The notes: a model not told the origin generated them from the sequence alone. A stretch of DNA of 64,000 nt from Berkiella sp964606325 (GCA_964606325.1 CAZSGE010000004.1:1-64000), one strand, 5' to 3'. Shown: positions 27,184-36,383, counted from the stretch's first letter. A program made the numbers and translations.

Positions 27184-28644
27184 ATGCTAGCATCAACAAG
27201 CAGCGCACTAAATGAACCAACAAACCTATTTAGATTAGCAACTACTAGTAAAGCCTATGCCACTGAGATCCTAAGTTCGGAACGATTATTTGAACAATTA
27301 AGCTTTGAGCAGGTACTATCAATTGTGGCCTGTTTTGAAGATCTGGCCCTGGACTATTTAAACGAAAGAAATCATTGGCCCATTTTAGATGGCTTCGCCA
27401 TCTCTTTGCTCGCACAAAAAAATGAGTTAGTGGCATTTTTTGTATTAAGCCAAGAAGAACTTCGGTTTGAATTAAATGGACTTGATCTAGCGCGCATTGG
27501 CCAAGCCTCCCATGCTACTCGTATGAATATTCTAAACAATCCAGAGTTACGTGCTAAATTAAAAAGCACGCATTTAGCGATGCTTGCAGAAAATGATATT
27601 GAAGCCTCTGAGTTTATTTTGGATAACCCTGCTTTATTCAAAGTTGATCCAAATGACTTAGGTCTTTTTTGTAGAAACCATGCTACCAATGCTCAAAGAT
27701 TTCTAAGCAATAAAGCCTTCGTCAGACAATGTGATGGCTCGACCTTGGCTTTAATGGCGGAATATCATCAAAATCAGATAGAAGCTCTTTTGGCAGATCC
27801 TAACCGTGCGGACCAACTGGATTCTGCTGCTTTGGTTATCTTGGGGCGCCATATTGAAAACATGGCTTGGAAGATTTTCAAAGATGATGAATGCAGGCGC
27901 AGATTAGGGAACTTTGGCCTTGCCAGAATGGCAAAACATCATAAATCACTAGCCTTATATTTGCTAAAAAATGAACAAGTCACTCAACATTTCAGCGGTG
28001 CCTGCTTTGAGCAACTAGGAGAAATCCATCAAGATGTTGCTCTACTGATTTACGAAAACCACCGTCAAAAAATGAATCTGGATGAAATTGTAATGCTCGG
28101 CAAATATCATCTTGCGATTGCGCAGAAAATATTGGAAAACAAATCATTGCGGCCCTTATTGACTGGAAAGCACTTAGCGATGTTAGGCAATCATATTCCG
28201 ATTGCAGCTGATATTTTGGAAGACCCACTGTTAAAAGCGAAAATACAAGGCAATAACGTCGGATTAATCGGCCTGCATGATTTTGAAATTGCACAAATCA
28301 TTATGCGTGATAAAGACTTAAGAGCAAGTCTACACACGCTTGATCTTGCTAACCTGTGTAAAAATTTCTTTTCAGTCACACTGCTCACCTTGCGCTCACT
28401 TTTACTCCAAGATAAAGTGTCTAGCGATTATCTTGAGCTCTCTCACAAAAGAATGAAAACCGTAGTGTCCATTTGTTCTTTTATACAAAACAGTCGTAAA
28501 TTGGCAGAAAAACCGCTAGAGATGTCAGCCGCTGCACCAACCATGCTTGCAATGTACAATGTTACTCAAGGAAGACCAAAAACACCTCCCATTCCAGATA
28601 CCGATGCTGCATTTGTTGCAAAATTTCAAACAATGCATATGTAG
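27184..28644 (+). CDS. Tandem 29-residue helical-repeat protein
   Basis: 486-aa soluble protein made almost entirely of units of about 28-29 residues, roughly from residue 40 to 420. The consensus reads about L..LAMLG.NH.EIA..IL.NP.LR..L, seen in THLAMLAENDIEASEFILDN, ALVILGRHIENMAWKIFKDD and KHLAMLGNHIPIAADILEDP. Each unit should form two helices, giving an alpha-solenoid. It resembles no family I can name (not ankyrin, TPR, HEAT or Sel1 by signature). There is no signal peptide. GAGG lies before the ATG. A protein-binding scaffold, possibly acting in a host, is the likely role. Confidence 0.7.
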   Translation: MLASTSSALNEPTNLFRLATTSKAYATEILSSERLFEQLSFEQVLSIVACFEDLALDYLNERNHWPILDGFAISLLAQKNELVAFFVLSQEELRFELNGLDLARIGQASHATRMNILNNPELRAKLKSTHLAMLAENDIEASEFILDNPALFKVDPNDLGLFCRNHATNAQRFLSNKAFVRQCDGSTLALMAEYHQNQIEALLADPNRADQLDSAALVILGRHIENMAWKIFKDDECRRRLGNFGLARMAKHHKSLALYLLKNEQVTQHFSGACFEQLGEIHQDVALLIYENHRQKMNLDEIVMLGKYHLAIAQKILENKSLRPLLTGKHLAMLGNHIPIAADILEDPLLKAKIQGNNVGLIGLHDFEIAQIIMRDKDLRASLHTLDLANLCKNFFSVTLLTLRSLLLQDKVSSDYLELSHKRMKTVVSICSFIQNSRKLAEKPLEMSAAAPTMLAMYNVTQGRPKTPPIPDTDAAFVAKFQTMHM

Positions 28645-28650
28645 TGCATT

Positions 28651-29133
28651 TTAATAGCGACGAATATTTTGATAGCGGGAATCATTACGTTGTTGTTTGA
28701 GGTTTTGATCACGCTGATTGCTTTCTAATATTCTCTTTTGCATATATAAATCACTACTGCGTATTCGTTCATTGCTTTTTGCCGCATCCAAAGCGGATTC
28801 AGCTCGCATAATATTGTAATAGCGGGAGTTTTGGTTAATATTCGAAGGAATGTAAGCATTGTAAACATCCATTTGTGCTCTATCAACATCTCTACGAGCA
28901 TTATCTAGCCTTCTTTGCTCATCTTGAATACGCCTAACACTTTGAGAGTTTTCATAGCGTCTATCTTCATTGGGAGCATGATTTCTTATTTCCAGCGGAC
29001 TGCGGTGCCCACCCGATGAAGGCGTTTTACCACCGACATCAAATGGCATAATTAACAAAACTAAGCCAATTAAAAAAACGAGCAATAGCAATGAAACATG
29101 CACAAGTGTGGTTTTTCGTTTGGAGATGGCCAT
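28651..29133 (-). CDS. Membrane-anchored coiled-coil protein
   Basis: 160-aa protein with one N-terminal transmembrane helix (about residues 11-30, LVHVSLLLLVFLIGLVLLI) and an Arg/Gln/Asn-rich, heptad-like remainder (RRIQDEQRRLDNARRDVDRA) predicted to be coiled coil. AGGAG precedes the ATG. It ends six bases from the convergent repeat-protein gene. Function unknown; likely anchored in the inner membrane with its tail in the periplasm or cytosol. Confidence 0.6.
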   Translation of the reverse strand: MAISKRKTTLVHVSLLLLVFLIGLVLLIMPFDVGGKTPSSGGHRSPLEIRNHAPNEDRRYENSQSVRRIQDEQRRLDNARRDVDRAQMDVYNAYIPSNINQNSRYYNIMRAESALDAAKSNERIRSSDLYMQKRILESNQRDQNLKQQRNDSRYQNIRRY

Positions 29134-29235
29134 GGATTTCTCCTTTGTAATACTATTGCGACCCTCCCAAAGCTTAAAAAGTTCAATTTATTGTGTATGT
29201 TTGCTGTTTACCAGGCCTGGCATCGAAAGTCTCAA

Positions 29236-30399
29236 TTATCCCTTTAGCCCAAATACATTGTCTTCTCGCACCAAAGGAGATGTTATATGAGCAGTAGCGT
29301 TGCTTGAAGAAAAGGTTGTACCATATCTTTTGCTTGCTTCAAACTGAGCGAGCAACGGCTTTTGATCGTTATTTTCCTCCAACTCATCTTTTTGCACATC
29401 CATTTTATGATGGAGAAAATAAGTATCAAACCATTTCGTGATCATGGCTAATGGCCCTTTAAGGCGTGTCAAATTTTTTGGCTCATAAACATAATCTAGG
29501 AGTAAGGAAAGTAACAGTCCTTGTACATTAAAAATATTTACCCCGTAAAAATTTTTACTATTTTGCATTCTCGGATCATCGCACTCATTTTTTGTAACAA
29601 CCCATAATTCCCCATTTTTGCACACGGGCATATATTTCCCATCGCTGCATTTTTGAATAACAATATATTCCTGCGACACACATAATGCATCGGGATTTAA
29701 TAGTGATTTCGCTTTGTACTTATTATCAAATTTGCATTCTTCGTTATAATAATATATAGGCATCACATCGACTTTTAAACCACCCACAAATGTCACTTGC
29801 ATTTTTACATTTTCAAATCCTTGAAATAAGATTGCTCTTTTTCTTAATGCAGGGTGAGCATTATCCAATGTAATAGATTCAAAACCTAACAAGCGATAAA
29901 AATCTTGCAACAGCATGGGGTTCAACTGAAGCCAGACATAAAATATGCTTTGCAAGAAATATTTTTTATATCCCTCTTGAAGGGTGCCCCATATCAATAC
30001 ACTCGGAAGCCCCAAATGAATGACGTTTTTTAAATTTTGCCCATCTTGTGGTTTATCAATTATATTAATGACACCACCATAAAGATGAATCATATAGGGA
30101 TATTCTAGACCTGAAGATTTCACCAAGGGTACAACAAGACTACCCAAATCAATATTTTTGCTTAGCAAATTGTTTCTTAAGGTTAAAATCAGTTTATTAA
30201 AATAGTCTTTTTCATCTTGTTGCCATTCTAAAAACTGTTCACTATAGAAATCCTGGTAAGCTCGTTCTGAAGGTGCAGATTTATCTAACGTTACTTTCAT
30301 TGCCATTCGTTTTGCATATTCTGAATGAGGGGGATTGTAAGTGGTTACAAAATGCTGCTGTGCTTCTTTTTTAGTTAAGAAATTTAAAGAAATTGTCAT
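29236..30399 (-). CDS. Hypothetical protein, possible effector
   Basis: 387-aa protein of unrecognised family. It has no signal peptide or clear membrane helix, though the middle is rich in aromatic and hydrophobic residues (YFLQSIFYVWLQLNPMLLQD). Four Cys cluster around residues 225-285. The C-terminal 60 residues are charged and Ser/Thr-rich. The ATG at 30399 is chosen over a GTG two codons upstream. It lies between two other lineage-specific genes on the same strand. Confidence 0.6.
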   Translation of the reverse strand: MTISLNFLTKKEAQQHFVTTYNPPHSEYAKRMAMKVTLDKSAPSERAYQDFYSEQFLEWQQDEKDYFNKLILTLRNNLLSKNIDLGSLVVPLVKSSGLEYPYMIHLYGGVINIIDKPQDGQNLKNVIHLGLPSVLIWGTLQEGYKKYFLQSIFYVWLQLNPMLLQDFYRLLGFESITLDNAHPALRKRAILFQGFENVKMQVTFVGGLKVDVMPIYYYNEECKFDNKYKAKSLLNPDALCVSQEYIVIQKCSDGKYMPVCKNGELWVVTKNECDDPRMQNSKNFYGVNIFNVQGLLLSLLLDYVYEPKNLTRLKGPLAMITKWFDTYFLHHKMDVQKDELEENNDQKPLLAQFEASKRYGTTFSSSNATAHITSPLVREDNVFGLKG

Positions 30400-30471
30400 C
30401 TTCACCCCAACCCTTTATTTTTTTATTACGCTATCATTACCCTACTTCAACTAACCGTGTCAATAGATCCT

Positions 30472-31848
30472 TTACATCTTCTTAGGGGTAACAGGGCTTG
30501 CAGGTTTATCCGTGGACTTTGCTACTGAATTGGCTGGTTCAAAGGGCAACGAAGCGTCTTGCGCATTGTAACGCGAAGTAAAATGCGCGCGTCTTTGAGC
30601 CGCAACACCTTTAGGAATGGACATTTCTTCTTGCGTAAGCGGCGTTGATTGATATTCTTTTTGTACTAAATTTGCTATCACTTTTTGAATGGCAGTTTGT
30701 GGTTTTTCGCGCAGTATTTTATCTTCTGGCGTTTTCACCCACAATCTATTCCAAGCATTTTTGATACCTCCTTTAAACTTCGCCCAAACACTTTTTTTAT
30801 ACAACACATCCGAACGCTTTTTATTTTCACTATTTTCAGATACATTTTTCAAACTAGGGTAAACGGCCTTTGCCAATTGCTCTTTAGGAACCACCACTTT
30901 ATTTTTACTGGCATTTTCTTGTAAGGACATTTTTGCTGCATTTGCGGCGCCTATCGCGCTTAAGCCAATACTGAGTCCACCCATAGCACCATAAACAGCA
31001 ACTGCCCCAGGCGCTGCTGGGGTAGCACCAATAACTGCGGTTAATACAGTCGTCACCAGGCTCACAAAAGCCACACCAGCGCTGATAGCTATATTTGCTA
31101 TTCTACTTTTAATATTTTTCTTGAGAAAATGTATCCTTTGCTTTTTTTCAAACAGTGTGAACAATTCACCATATTCCTTTTCTAAACGTTTATTTAATGC
31201 TTTTTCTTTGGATTTAATCTTTGCTCTTAACACTGATTTTTCTTTTGGAGAAAGGTTGTTTACTTTAGATTGTTGCAACAAATCACATAACTCTTGTTGC
31301 TCTTTGGCAGTTTTATTAATAAAATGATAGCCAATTCTTAGATAAAGTTCTTGGATCTTGTGCTTATCTAAATGGGGTAGTTTAATAAACTCCCTGATAT
31401 CATGTCGCAGTTTCTCAGGCAAATCTAGTTGGTTTATTTTGTGATTTATTTCTTGCTCCTTTTTAAACTGTTTTTGCAAATTTTTTCTTTCGGAACGCTC
31501 TTTTAAATATAACCCAACATTTCTCACAACATTAAACACACTCCCTACAAAAATAAGGGGAGGAAGCAAAAAGGTAGCGCCAACACAAAGAATAATGCCA
31601 GAAGCAAGGGCTGCTACGCCTGTCAAACCTAATCCAATAATTGGTAAAATTTTTTGACGGCGCTTTAAATCTTGACGTTGAACTAGGTTATATATTTCAT
31701 AGGCGCTCCAAGCAAAACCTACAAAATAAAATATTTCTTTCACAAATTGTCCAATTTCACTGGACACACCAGAAAAGTCACCCGCTTTAGAGCAATTAAA
31801 CGCCCGTTTAGCAGATCCGACTACATTTGAAACATCACCTGCGCTCAT
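30472..31848 (-). CDS. Multi-pass membrane/coiled-coil protein
   Basis: 458-aa protein of unknown family. Hydrophobic helices lie near residues 35-55, 67-105 and 255-305 (ISAGVAFVSLVTTVLTAVIG, then Ala/Gly-rich). A long Lys/Glu-rich coiled coil (about 115-245) separates the two membrane regions, and the C-terminal 130 residues are polar and basic. There is no cleavable signal. The architecture of paired hairpins and coiled coil fits a protein inserted into membranes of the cell or its host; this is inference. Confidence 0.6.
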   Translation of the reverse strand: MSAGDVSNVVGSAKRAFNCSKAGDFSGVSSEIGQFVKEIFYFVGFAWSAYEIYNLVQRQDLKRRQKILPIIGLGLTGVAALASGIILCVGATFLLPPLIFVGSVFNVVRNVGLYLKERSERKNLQKQFKKEQEINHKINQLDLPEKLRHDIREFIKLPHLDKHKIQELYLRIGYHFINKTAKEQQELCDLLQQSKVNNLSPKEKSVLRAKIKSKEKALNKRLEKEYGELFTLFEKKQRIHFLKKNIKSRIANIAISAGVAFVSLVTTVLTAVIGATPAAPGAVAVYGAMGGLSIGLSAIGAANAAKMSLQENASKNKVVVPKEQLAKAVYPSLKNVSENSENKKRSDVLYKKSVWAKFKGGIKNAWNRLWVKTPEDKILREKPQTAIQKVIANLVQKEYQSTPLTQEEMSIPKGVAAQRRAHFTSRYNAQDASLPFEPANSVAKSTDKPASPVTPKKM

Positions 31849-31997
31849 TGATTTTCTTCTTTCACGACATATATCTAAATTTTATCCTAGTTATGTCATC
31901 AAAAGACAATATAAAATTTGTGGTTTATCAACAAGATAGAATAACGCTAGCCTGTTGATTTACACGTATTGAAGATTTTTCTGTATGCAAACCTAGC

Positions 31998-32024
31998 AAA
32001 AGAGCAGTTTTTTACTGCTCTTTT
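31998..32024 (-). terminator. Intrinsic terminator of TPR-protein gene
   Basis: An 11-bp stem (AAAAGAGCAGT / ACTGCTCTTTT) has a 5-base loop; read on the minus strand it ends in a T-run. The stop codon of the upstream gene lies at the loop, so termination follows translation very closely. Confidence 0.75.
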
Positions 32025-32761
32025 TGAGCCTGTTTTAACCATGTCTTTTGTGAAGAACGATGATGTTGGGGAAGACGCGAAAAGCGGTGCTGCATAAATT
32101 TAAGCACCTCTTTTGCTCGTGATTGATTATTCAATTTGCGCAAATGTTGCAAGTAGTAAAATGAAGCTTCCAATCCATGATAACGGCTTTCTAAGCGCTC
32201 AAATTCACGATTTGCTTCTCGCCAGTGTCCCAATTCTGACAACGTTCTTGCCAAAAGTAATTGCGCAGTTGGTGATTGGAAATTTTGGTTTGTATTAAAC
32301 AAAATATCTAACGTTATTTTTGTCTGCTCAAAATCTTGCATGGCAAATAATGCCGCCGCCTTATCAAGCAGCAAATAAGGATCACAGGCAAACACTTTTT
32401 GCGATAAAACATTATCAAGTAACACAATTGATTCATTAAAATTGCCAATTTGAAAATAGATTTTTGCCAAACGATGTTGGTTTTCGATAGTCGGATGAAG
32501 ACTTACCCTTTGTTGTAGGCGAATTAATTCCTTAAAAGGAGCATTTTGTGCACCCAGCTTATTGTTTAATTTCCGGTAAATCCGTTTTAAACGATAATAA
32601 GCATCAGGTCCATGTTCATAAATCATATAGGCAAGGGGCCCAACAATGGGCATAAAGAATATGAGGGCTACGATGGGTAAAGTGTACCCACGATGTAGTG
32701 CTTGATAAGCATAAATAGCCTGCAAAGATAATATGGCTGCAAATGATATATATTGCATCAT
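32012..32761 (-). CDS. Membrane-anchored TPR protein
   Basis: 249-aa protein. Two N-terminal hydrophobic helices (about 3-20 and 29-48) resemble the PLDc_N-type membrane leader (PIVALIFFMPIVGPLAYMIYE). The rest contains about four TPR-like units (TIENQHRLAKIYFQIGNFNE; DPYLLLDKAAALFAMQDFEQ; PTAQLLLARTLSELGHWREA). Such proteins act as scaffolds at the inner membrane. The ATG at 32761 is chosen over the GTG one codon upstream. The gene is monocistronic, with its own terminator. Confidence 0.78.
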   Translation of the reverse strand: MMQYISFAAILSLQAIYAYQALHRGYTLPIVALIFFMPIVGPLAYMIYEHGPDAYYRLKRIYRKLNNKLGAQNAPFKELIRLQQRVSLHPTIENQHRLAKIYFQIGNFNESIVLLDNVLSQKVFACDPYLLLDKAAALFAMQDFEQTKITLDILFNTNQNFQSPTAQLLLARTLSELGHWREANREFERLESRYHGLEASFYYLQHLRKLNNQSRAKEVLKFMQHRFSRLPQHHRSSQKTWLKQAQKEQ

Positions 32762-32961
32762 CACGATACCCCCGTCCCACGATTAAAGTAGGTTACCTAA
32801 ATACATCAGAGGAGATCAACGCTTCTCTGACAGGCTGTTAGTGCTAGTCGATGAGCGAAGGACAAGGGGGTATTCGATTGCTATGATAAGAGTAAACCAC
32901 AAACAGGACATACCTCATTAATAACATCTCACCTTCCCAAACCAGGCTCCGTCGCTATGGC

Positions 32962-33666
32962 ATGGCATTAAACACACATGATGTGCTTAAGCTGCTGGCG
33001 ATTGGACTAATGGTGGTGGATCATATCGGGTTTTATTTGCTAGATGATAACCCATGGTTAAGGTTAGTGGGTCGGGGAGCCGCCCCCTTATTTTTCTTTT
33101 TAATAGGCTATGCTGGCAAACTGCATATCTCATGGGAGCTATGTTTGTATGGGGTTGTTTTAAGTATCACCGGATATGTGGTAAATGATTTTACGCAAAT
33201 CAATATATTACTTAGTTTCATTCTTTTGCACGCAGCATTAAAGTATTTTCCGCCGCAAAATTTAGGAACCTTCACAAGATTGGGGATATTTGTAGTTTGT
33301 GGCGCCTTGACGCCTTTCCTCTATAATTATATTGAATATGGCTTGCTAAGCATCGTGATAGGCTATAGCGCTCGCTTTATTGCTGTAAAAGAAAATAAAG
33401 CGGATCTATGGATGATTTTTGCTTTAATCATTTACTACATCTGGGAAAGCCTTGTTTTTCAGTTTACCTCGACTCCCAATATGCTTTATCTGTTTGGATT
33501 TTTAATACTCATCCTTTTTTGGATTATGACGCATTATCGCCCCAAAACATTTTATTGCCCATCGATGTTGTTAATGCCCGCGCTTATCTTCTCACGCTAT
33601 TCTTTAGAGGTCTATTTCTTCCATTTAATTGGTTTGCAGGCCTATCGCTTCTTGCATTTAAGTTGA
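32962..33666 (+). CDS. TraX-family membrane protein
   Basis: 234-aa integral membrane protein with about eight helices. The N-terminal DVLKLLAIGLMVVDHIGFYL and the C-terminal FSRYSLEVYFFHLIGLQAYRF match the TraX family, named after the F-plasmid pilin N-acetylase and including chromosomal acyltransferase-3-like members. No conjugation gene is nearby, so a housekeeping membrane acyltransferase role is more likely than pilin modification. Confidence 0.82.
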   Translation: MALNTHDVLKLLAIGLMVVDHIGFYLLDDNPWLRLVGRGAAPLFFFLIGYAGKLHISWELCLYGVVLSITGYVVNDFTQINILLSFILLHAALKYFPPQNLGTFTRLGIFVVCGALTPFLYNYIEYGLLSIVIGYSARFIAVKENKADLWMIFALIIYYIWESLVFQFTSTPNMLYLFGFLILILFWIMTHYRPKTFYCPSMLLMPALIFSRYSLEVYFFHLIGLQAYRFLHLS

Positions 33667-33728
33667 AACACCGTAGAATTATCAGCATTTTTACCAACCC
33701 ATAAAATTTAAAGTCAGTTAACATCGCC

Positions 33729-34640
33729 ATGCGCCAATTAAAAAATAGCTTTTTGTTTTGTTTGTTGTTGCTTGCTGGATGCGCTTCTTCGCTCAAGCCA
33801 GACTTTATCTATATTCCAGATAAGCTACCCTTAGCGCCAACTTTACAAAATGTGAAAGTGGCGGTGGTATTAAGTGGTGGTGGCGCCCGAGGATTAGCTC
33901 ATGCTGGCGTACTAGAAGTCCTTGAAAACAACAAGATCCCAATTGATCTTATTGTCGGCAGCAGCGCTGGCAGCATGATAGGTGCCATCTATGCCGATGA
34001 TCCCAATGCGCATAGGATGCGTAAAAAACTGATTACCCTCAAAAAATGGGATCTGCTTGATCTGAGTTGGTTTGATAGCGTCAAAATGTTTTGGTACTTA
34101 AATGGCCCAGTGCAAGGCCATGCGATGAAACGCTTTATGCAAGATAATATTCAATCAACAGATTTTAAACAATTAAAGATACCGCTTGCCGTAGTAACAA
34201 CGGATGTTAACAAAGGCGAAACCTTTGTTATTCGAAGCGGCCCCATCGCACCAGCAGTTCTTGCCTCTAGCGCACTCCCCATGTTATTTAAGCCCGTGGA
34301 ATTATATGGCAAAACCTTGGTCGATGGTGGCGTGGTAAGCCCAGTGCCTGTTGAGGTCGCGAAAGAATTTTCACCCCAAATTATTATTGCCGTTGATATA
34401 GGCACATCCCCTGATTATGGCCCGGTGCAAAGTGTCTACCAACTTGCTGCCAGGAGTTTACATATTTCCTATTTTAAATTATCCCAATGGCAAACATCTC
34501 AGGCTGATATCGTGATCCATCCCGATATCGACCAATACGGTATGTTTGATGATCATGCCAATGAAGCGCTTTATGCGGCAGGTAAAGCTGCTGCCATCAA
34601 GGCTTTACCTGAAATCAAAAAGGCGCTCGCTTCTCACTAG
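33729..34640 (+). CDS. Patatin-like phospholipase lipoprotein (RssA-like)
   Basis: 303-aa lipoprotein: the signal sequence ends in LLAGC (Cys18), so it is lipid-anchored. The patatin domain has the oxyanion motif GGGARG (residues 50-55), the nucleophile elbow GSSAG (Ser79) and the catalytic Asp of DGG (Asp200). The family hydrolyses acyl chains of phospholipids. The RssA-type short length and the lipobox suggest a periplasmic, outer-membrane-facing enzyme, unlike secreted effector patatins. It lies 62 bases after the TraX-like gene on the same strand. Confidence 0.9.
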   Translation: MRQLKNSFLFCLLLLAGCASSLKPDFIYIPDKLPLAPTLQNVKVAVVLSGGGARGLAHAGVLEVLENNKIPIDLIVGSSAGSMIGAIYADDPNAHRMRKKLITLKKWDLLDLSWFDSVKMFWYLNGPVQGHAMKRFMQDNIQSTDFKQLKIPLAVVTTDVNKGETFVIRSGPIAPAVLASSALPMLFKPVELYGKTLVDGGVVSPVPVEVAKEFSPQIIIAVDIGTSPDYGPVQSVYQLAARSLHISYFKLSQWQTSQADIVIHPDIDQYGMFDDHANEALYAAGKAAAIKALPEIKKALASH

Positions 34641-34694
34641 TTCTTCCGCTTTTAATACGGTTCCAGAGGGGGACATTGAAGCTTGAAGGTTAAC

Positions 34695-34722
34695 TTGATT
34701 ATAGTTATAATCACTACATAAT
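34695..34722 (+). promoter_or_regulatory. Candidate sigma70 promoter
   Basis: TTGATT and CATAAT separated by 16 bases lie 35 bases upstream of the HExxH-protein ATG. Confidence 0.5.
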
Positions 34723-34756
34723 TAATTACCACACAATTGAAAGAGTTGTATTAAAT

Positions 34757-35299
34757 ATGTACGCCTTAAGAAGTAATTGGCATTCCGTTTTCCGTCAAGC
34801 CTTGGAATTACTCAAAGCAAGCAAACACCCTATTGCGAAAACCACTTTGGAAGTTATACAGAATAAAGAAGTTCATGTAGCACCTTACTCACAAATCAAA
34901 GTAAGGGACTACAATCAAGTCTATACAAAACATAAGAAAAAACCTATTGAATTCCCACTCTCGCCAGCAGCTATAAATATGATTACTGAAGATTGCAGGG
35001 GTTTCATTGTAAAAAATAGAATTTATATACAAACTGTCGATAATCCTAAAGAGTTTGCGTCTGTTCTTGTCCATGAAGTAAATCATTTTATTAACGATGC
35101 AGAAAATAATTATGACACAGACGAAAAAAAATTCACTGAGGAGTTCAGAGCTGAGGTGGCAGAAGCGTTAGTTTTTACGCCTTACCTTACCAGAAAAAAT
35201 TTGAAGGATATCGCTACAGACGTTGCCAATAAAAACGACCTCCCTATGCCTACTACGCCTGTTGAAATGCCTTCTGGGATTTTTACCCGATCTCAATGA
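34757..35299 (+). CDS. Small HExxH zinc metallopeptidase-like protein
   Basis: 180-aa protein with the zinc-protease motif HEVNH at residues 106-110 inside a hydrophobic helix (SVLVHEVNHFIND) and an acidic helix FTEEFRAEVAEAL (about 126-138) that could give the third ligand and complete a gluzincin site. The short single-domain form, the lack of a signal peptide and the context of accessory genes recall cytosol-acting bacterial effectors such as NleD (M91) or Legionella RavK, but overall similarity cannot be judged here. A GAAAGAG element precedes the ATG. Confidence 0.65.
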   Translation: MYALRSNWHSVFRQALELLKASKHPIAKTTLEVIQNKEVHVAPYSQIKVRDYNQVYTKHKKKPIEFPLSPAAINMITEDCRGFIVKNRIYIQTVDNPKEFASVLVHEVNHFINDAENNYDTDEKKFTEEFRAEVAEALVFTPYLTRKNLKDIATDVANKNDLPMPTTPVEMPSGIFTRSQ

Positions 35300-35446
35300 T
35301 GGTTTTACTGTATTTGCATATGCAAGGTTACAATTTATGGCATATTTTCAGGCTTGAAGGCCTATTTAGCCCCACATTTTAACCCAGCACTATTGCCCTT
35401 AAATCCCAAAAATCACTGATTTTATAAGCATTTTCATTGGATACTA

Positions 35447-35475
35447 TTGACTTAAAGTTAGGAAATAAGTCTAAT
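35447..35475 (+). promoter_or_regulatory. Candidate sigma70 promoter
   Basis: TTGACT, a 17-base spacer and TCTAAT lie about 76 bases upstream of the 35552 ATG and give a good match to the sigma70 consensus. Confidence 0.55.
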
Positions 35476-35551
35476 GACTAAATAGGCAATAGATTTGTTA
35501 ACACCAATAGGTGTAACACAAACGGAACAAAACATTAATAAAGGTGGCAGT

Positions 35552-35935
35552 ATGACAAAACGAACATCACCCTTATTCCACACATTACTTAAAGCAATTG
35601 CTTCACCGTTTGTGGCTTTCAAGCACAAAGTGAATCATTTATTTGCGCCAAATCTTGAGCAACTTGAACCTTGGCCAGGACAACCATTAGCTTTGGAACC
35701 TATAGAGCCTGTAAAAGACAAATTCACGCCACGCAAAAATACCAAATGGGTATTGGCTGAAACATCAGATAGTAATGATGAAAACAAAAATGTGGTTTTG
35801 GTTGAGGTGGAATATTTTCCAGATACCAATGTCACTGATTTGAGCAAACAACCCCGCAAACACGCTAATTACACCATTGAAGGCGATGATCCTAATTTAA
35901 GGATTACGCACTATCCAAGTAATCGATTGCATTAA
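35552..35935 (+). CDS. Small hypothetical protein
   Basis: 127-aa protein of unknown family. The N-terminus (SPLFHTLLKAIASPFVAFKH) is an amphipathic helix that may touch a membrane. The rest is Pro-rich then beta-like (KNVVLVEVEYFPDTNV). The ATG at 35552 is preceded by AAAGGTGG; the frame opens at 35495 but without a ribosome-binding site. It is flanked by the tandem-repeat region. Confidence 0.55.
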   Translation: MTKRTSPLFHTLLKAIASPFVAFKHKVNHLFAPNLEQLEPWPGQPLALEPIEPVKDKFTPRKNTKWVLAETSDSNDENKNVVLVEVEYFPDTNVTDLSKQPRKHANYTIEGDDPNLRITHYPSNRLH

Positions 35936-35972
35936 AATACAATAATCTATATAGGCGGATTGCATATCTGCC

Positions 35973-36308
35973 TTCTGTATACTCGAACCAGTTTGGATTT
36001 AGGCAAGGCACCAAGCGAATGAAGCCCNNNNNNNNNNNNNNNNNNNNNNNNNNNNNNNNNNNNNNNNNNNNNNNNNNNNNNNNNNNNNNNNNNNNNNNNN
36101 NNNNNNNNNNNNNNNNNNNNNNNNNNNACTTTGTACATGACTGGGGTGAGAGAGCACAGGTAACGCAGCATAAATTCAAACTCGCTATTCTGTATACTCG
36201 AACCAGTTTGGATTTAGGCAAGGCACCAAGCGAATGAAGCCCCAGGAGTGTACACTTTGTACATGACTGGGGTGAGAGAGCACAGGTAACGCAGCATAAA
36301 TTCAAACT
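35973..36308. repeat. 126-bp tandem repeat interrupted by assembly gap
   Basis: Two visible copies of a 126-bp unit beginning TTCTGTATACTCGAACCAG. The first copy runs into the N block after 55 bases and resumes after it with the last 60. The second copy (36188 to about 36308) is complete, and from it just 11 bases are missing from the first unless whole units were collapsed. Minus-strand reading frames through it are repeat artefacts. Confidence 0.85.
36028..36127. other. Assembly gap (100 N)
   Basis: Exactly 100 N, the conventional placeholder for a scaffold gap of unknown size. The true length is probably 11 bases plus a multiple of 126, given the flanking repeat. Confidence 0.95.
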
Positions 36309-36322
36309 GGAAAGAGTAGCGC

Positions 36323-36353
36323 AAAAAAAAAGCAGGCCCTATGGCCTGCTTTT
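36323..36353 (-). terminator. Intrinsic terminator, bidirectional
   Basis: GCAGGCC, loop CTAT, GGCCTGC is flanked by nine A on one side and four T on the other. It ends the minus-strand gene at 36384. Confidence 0.88.
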
Positions 36354-36383
36354 ATAGCGTAGTATCTACTTCTAATCTAACAA

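Noticed and set aside
32962..33666. TraX as evidence for an integrated conjugative element
   Set aside because: No relaxase, integrase, other tra genes or attachment repeats nearby; TraX-family proteins are common in chromosomes.
35904..36305. Minus-strand reading frames through the N block (repeated LCCVTCALSPQSCTK)
   Set aside because: They lie wholly in the 126-bp repeat and the gap; the translation is an artefact of the repeat and no ribosome-binding site is present.
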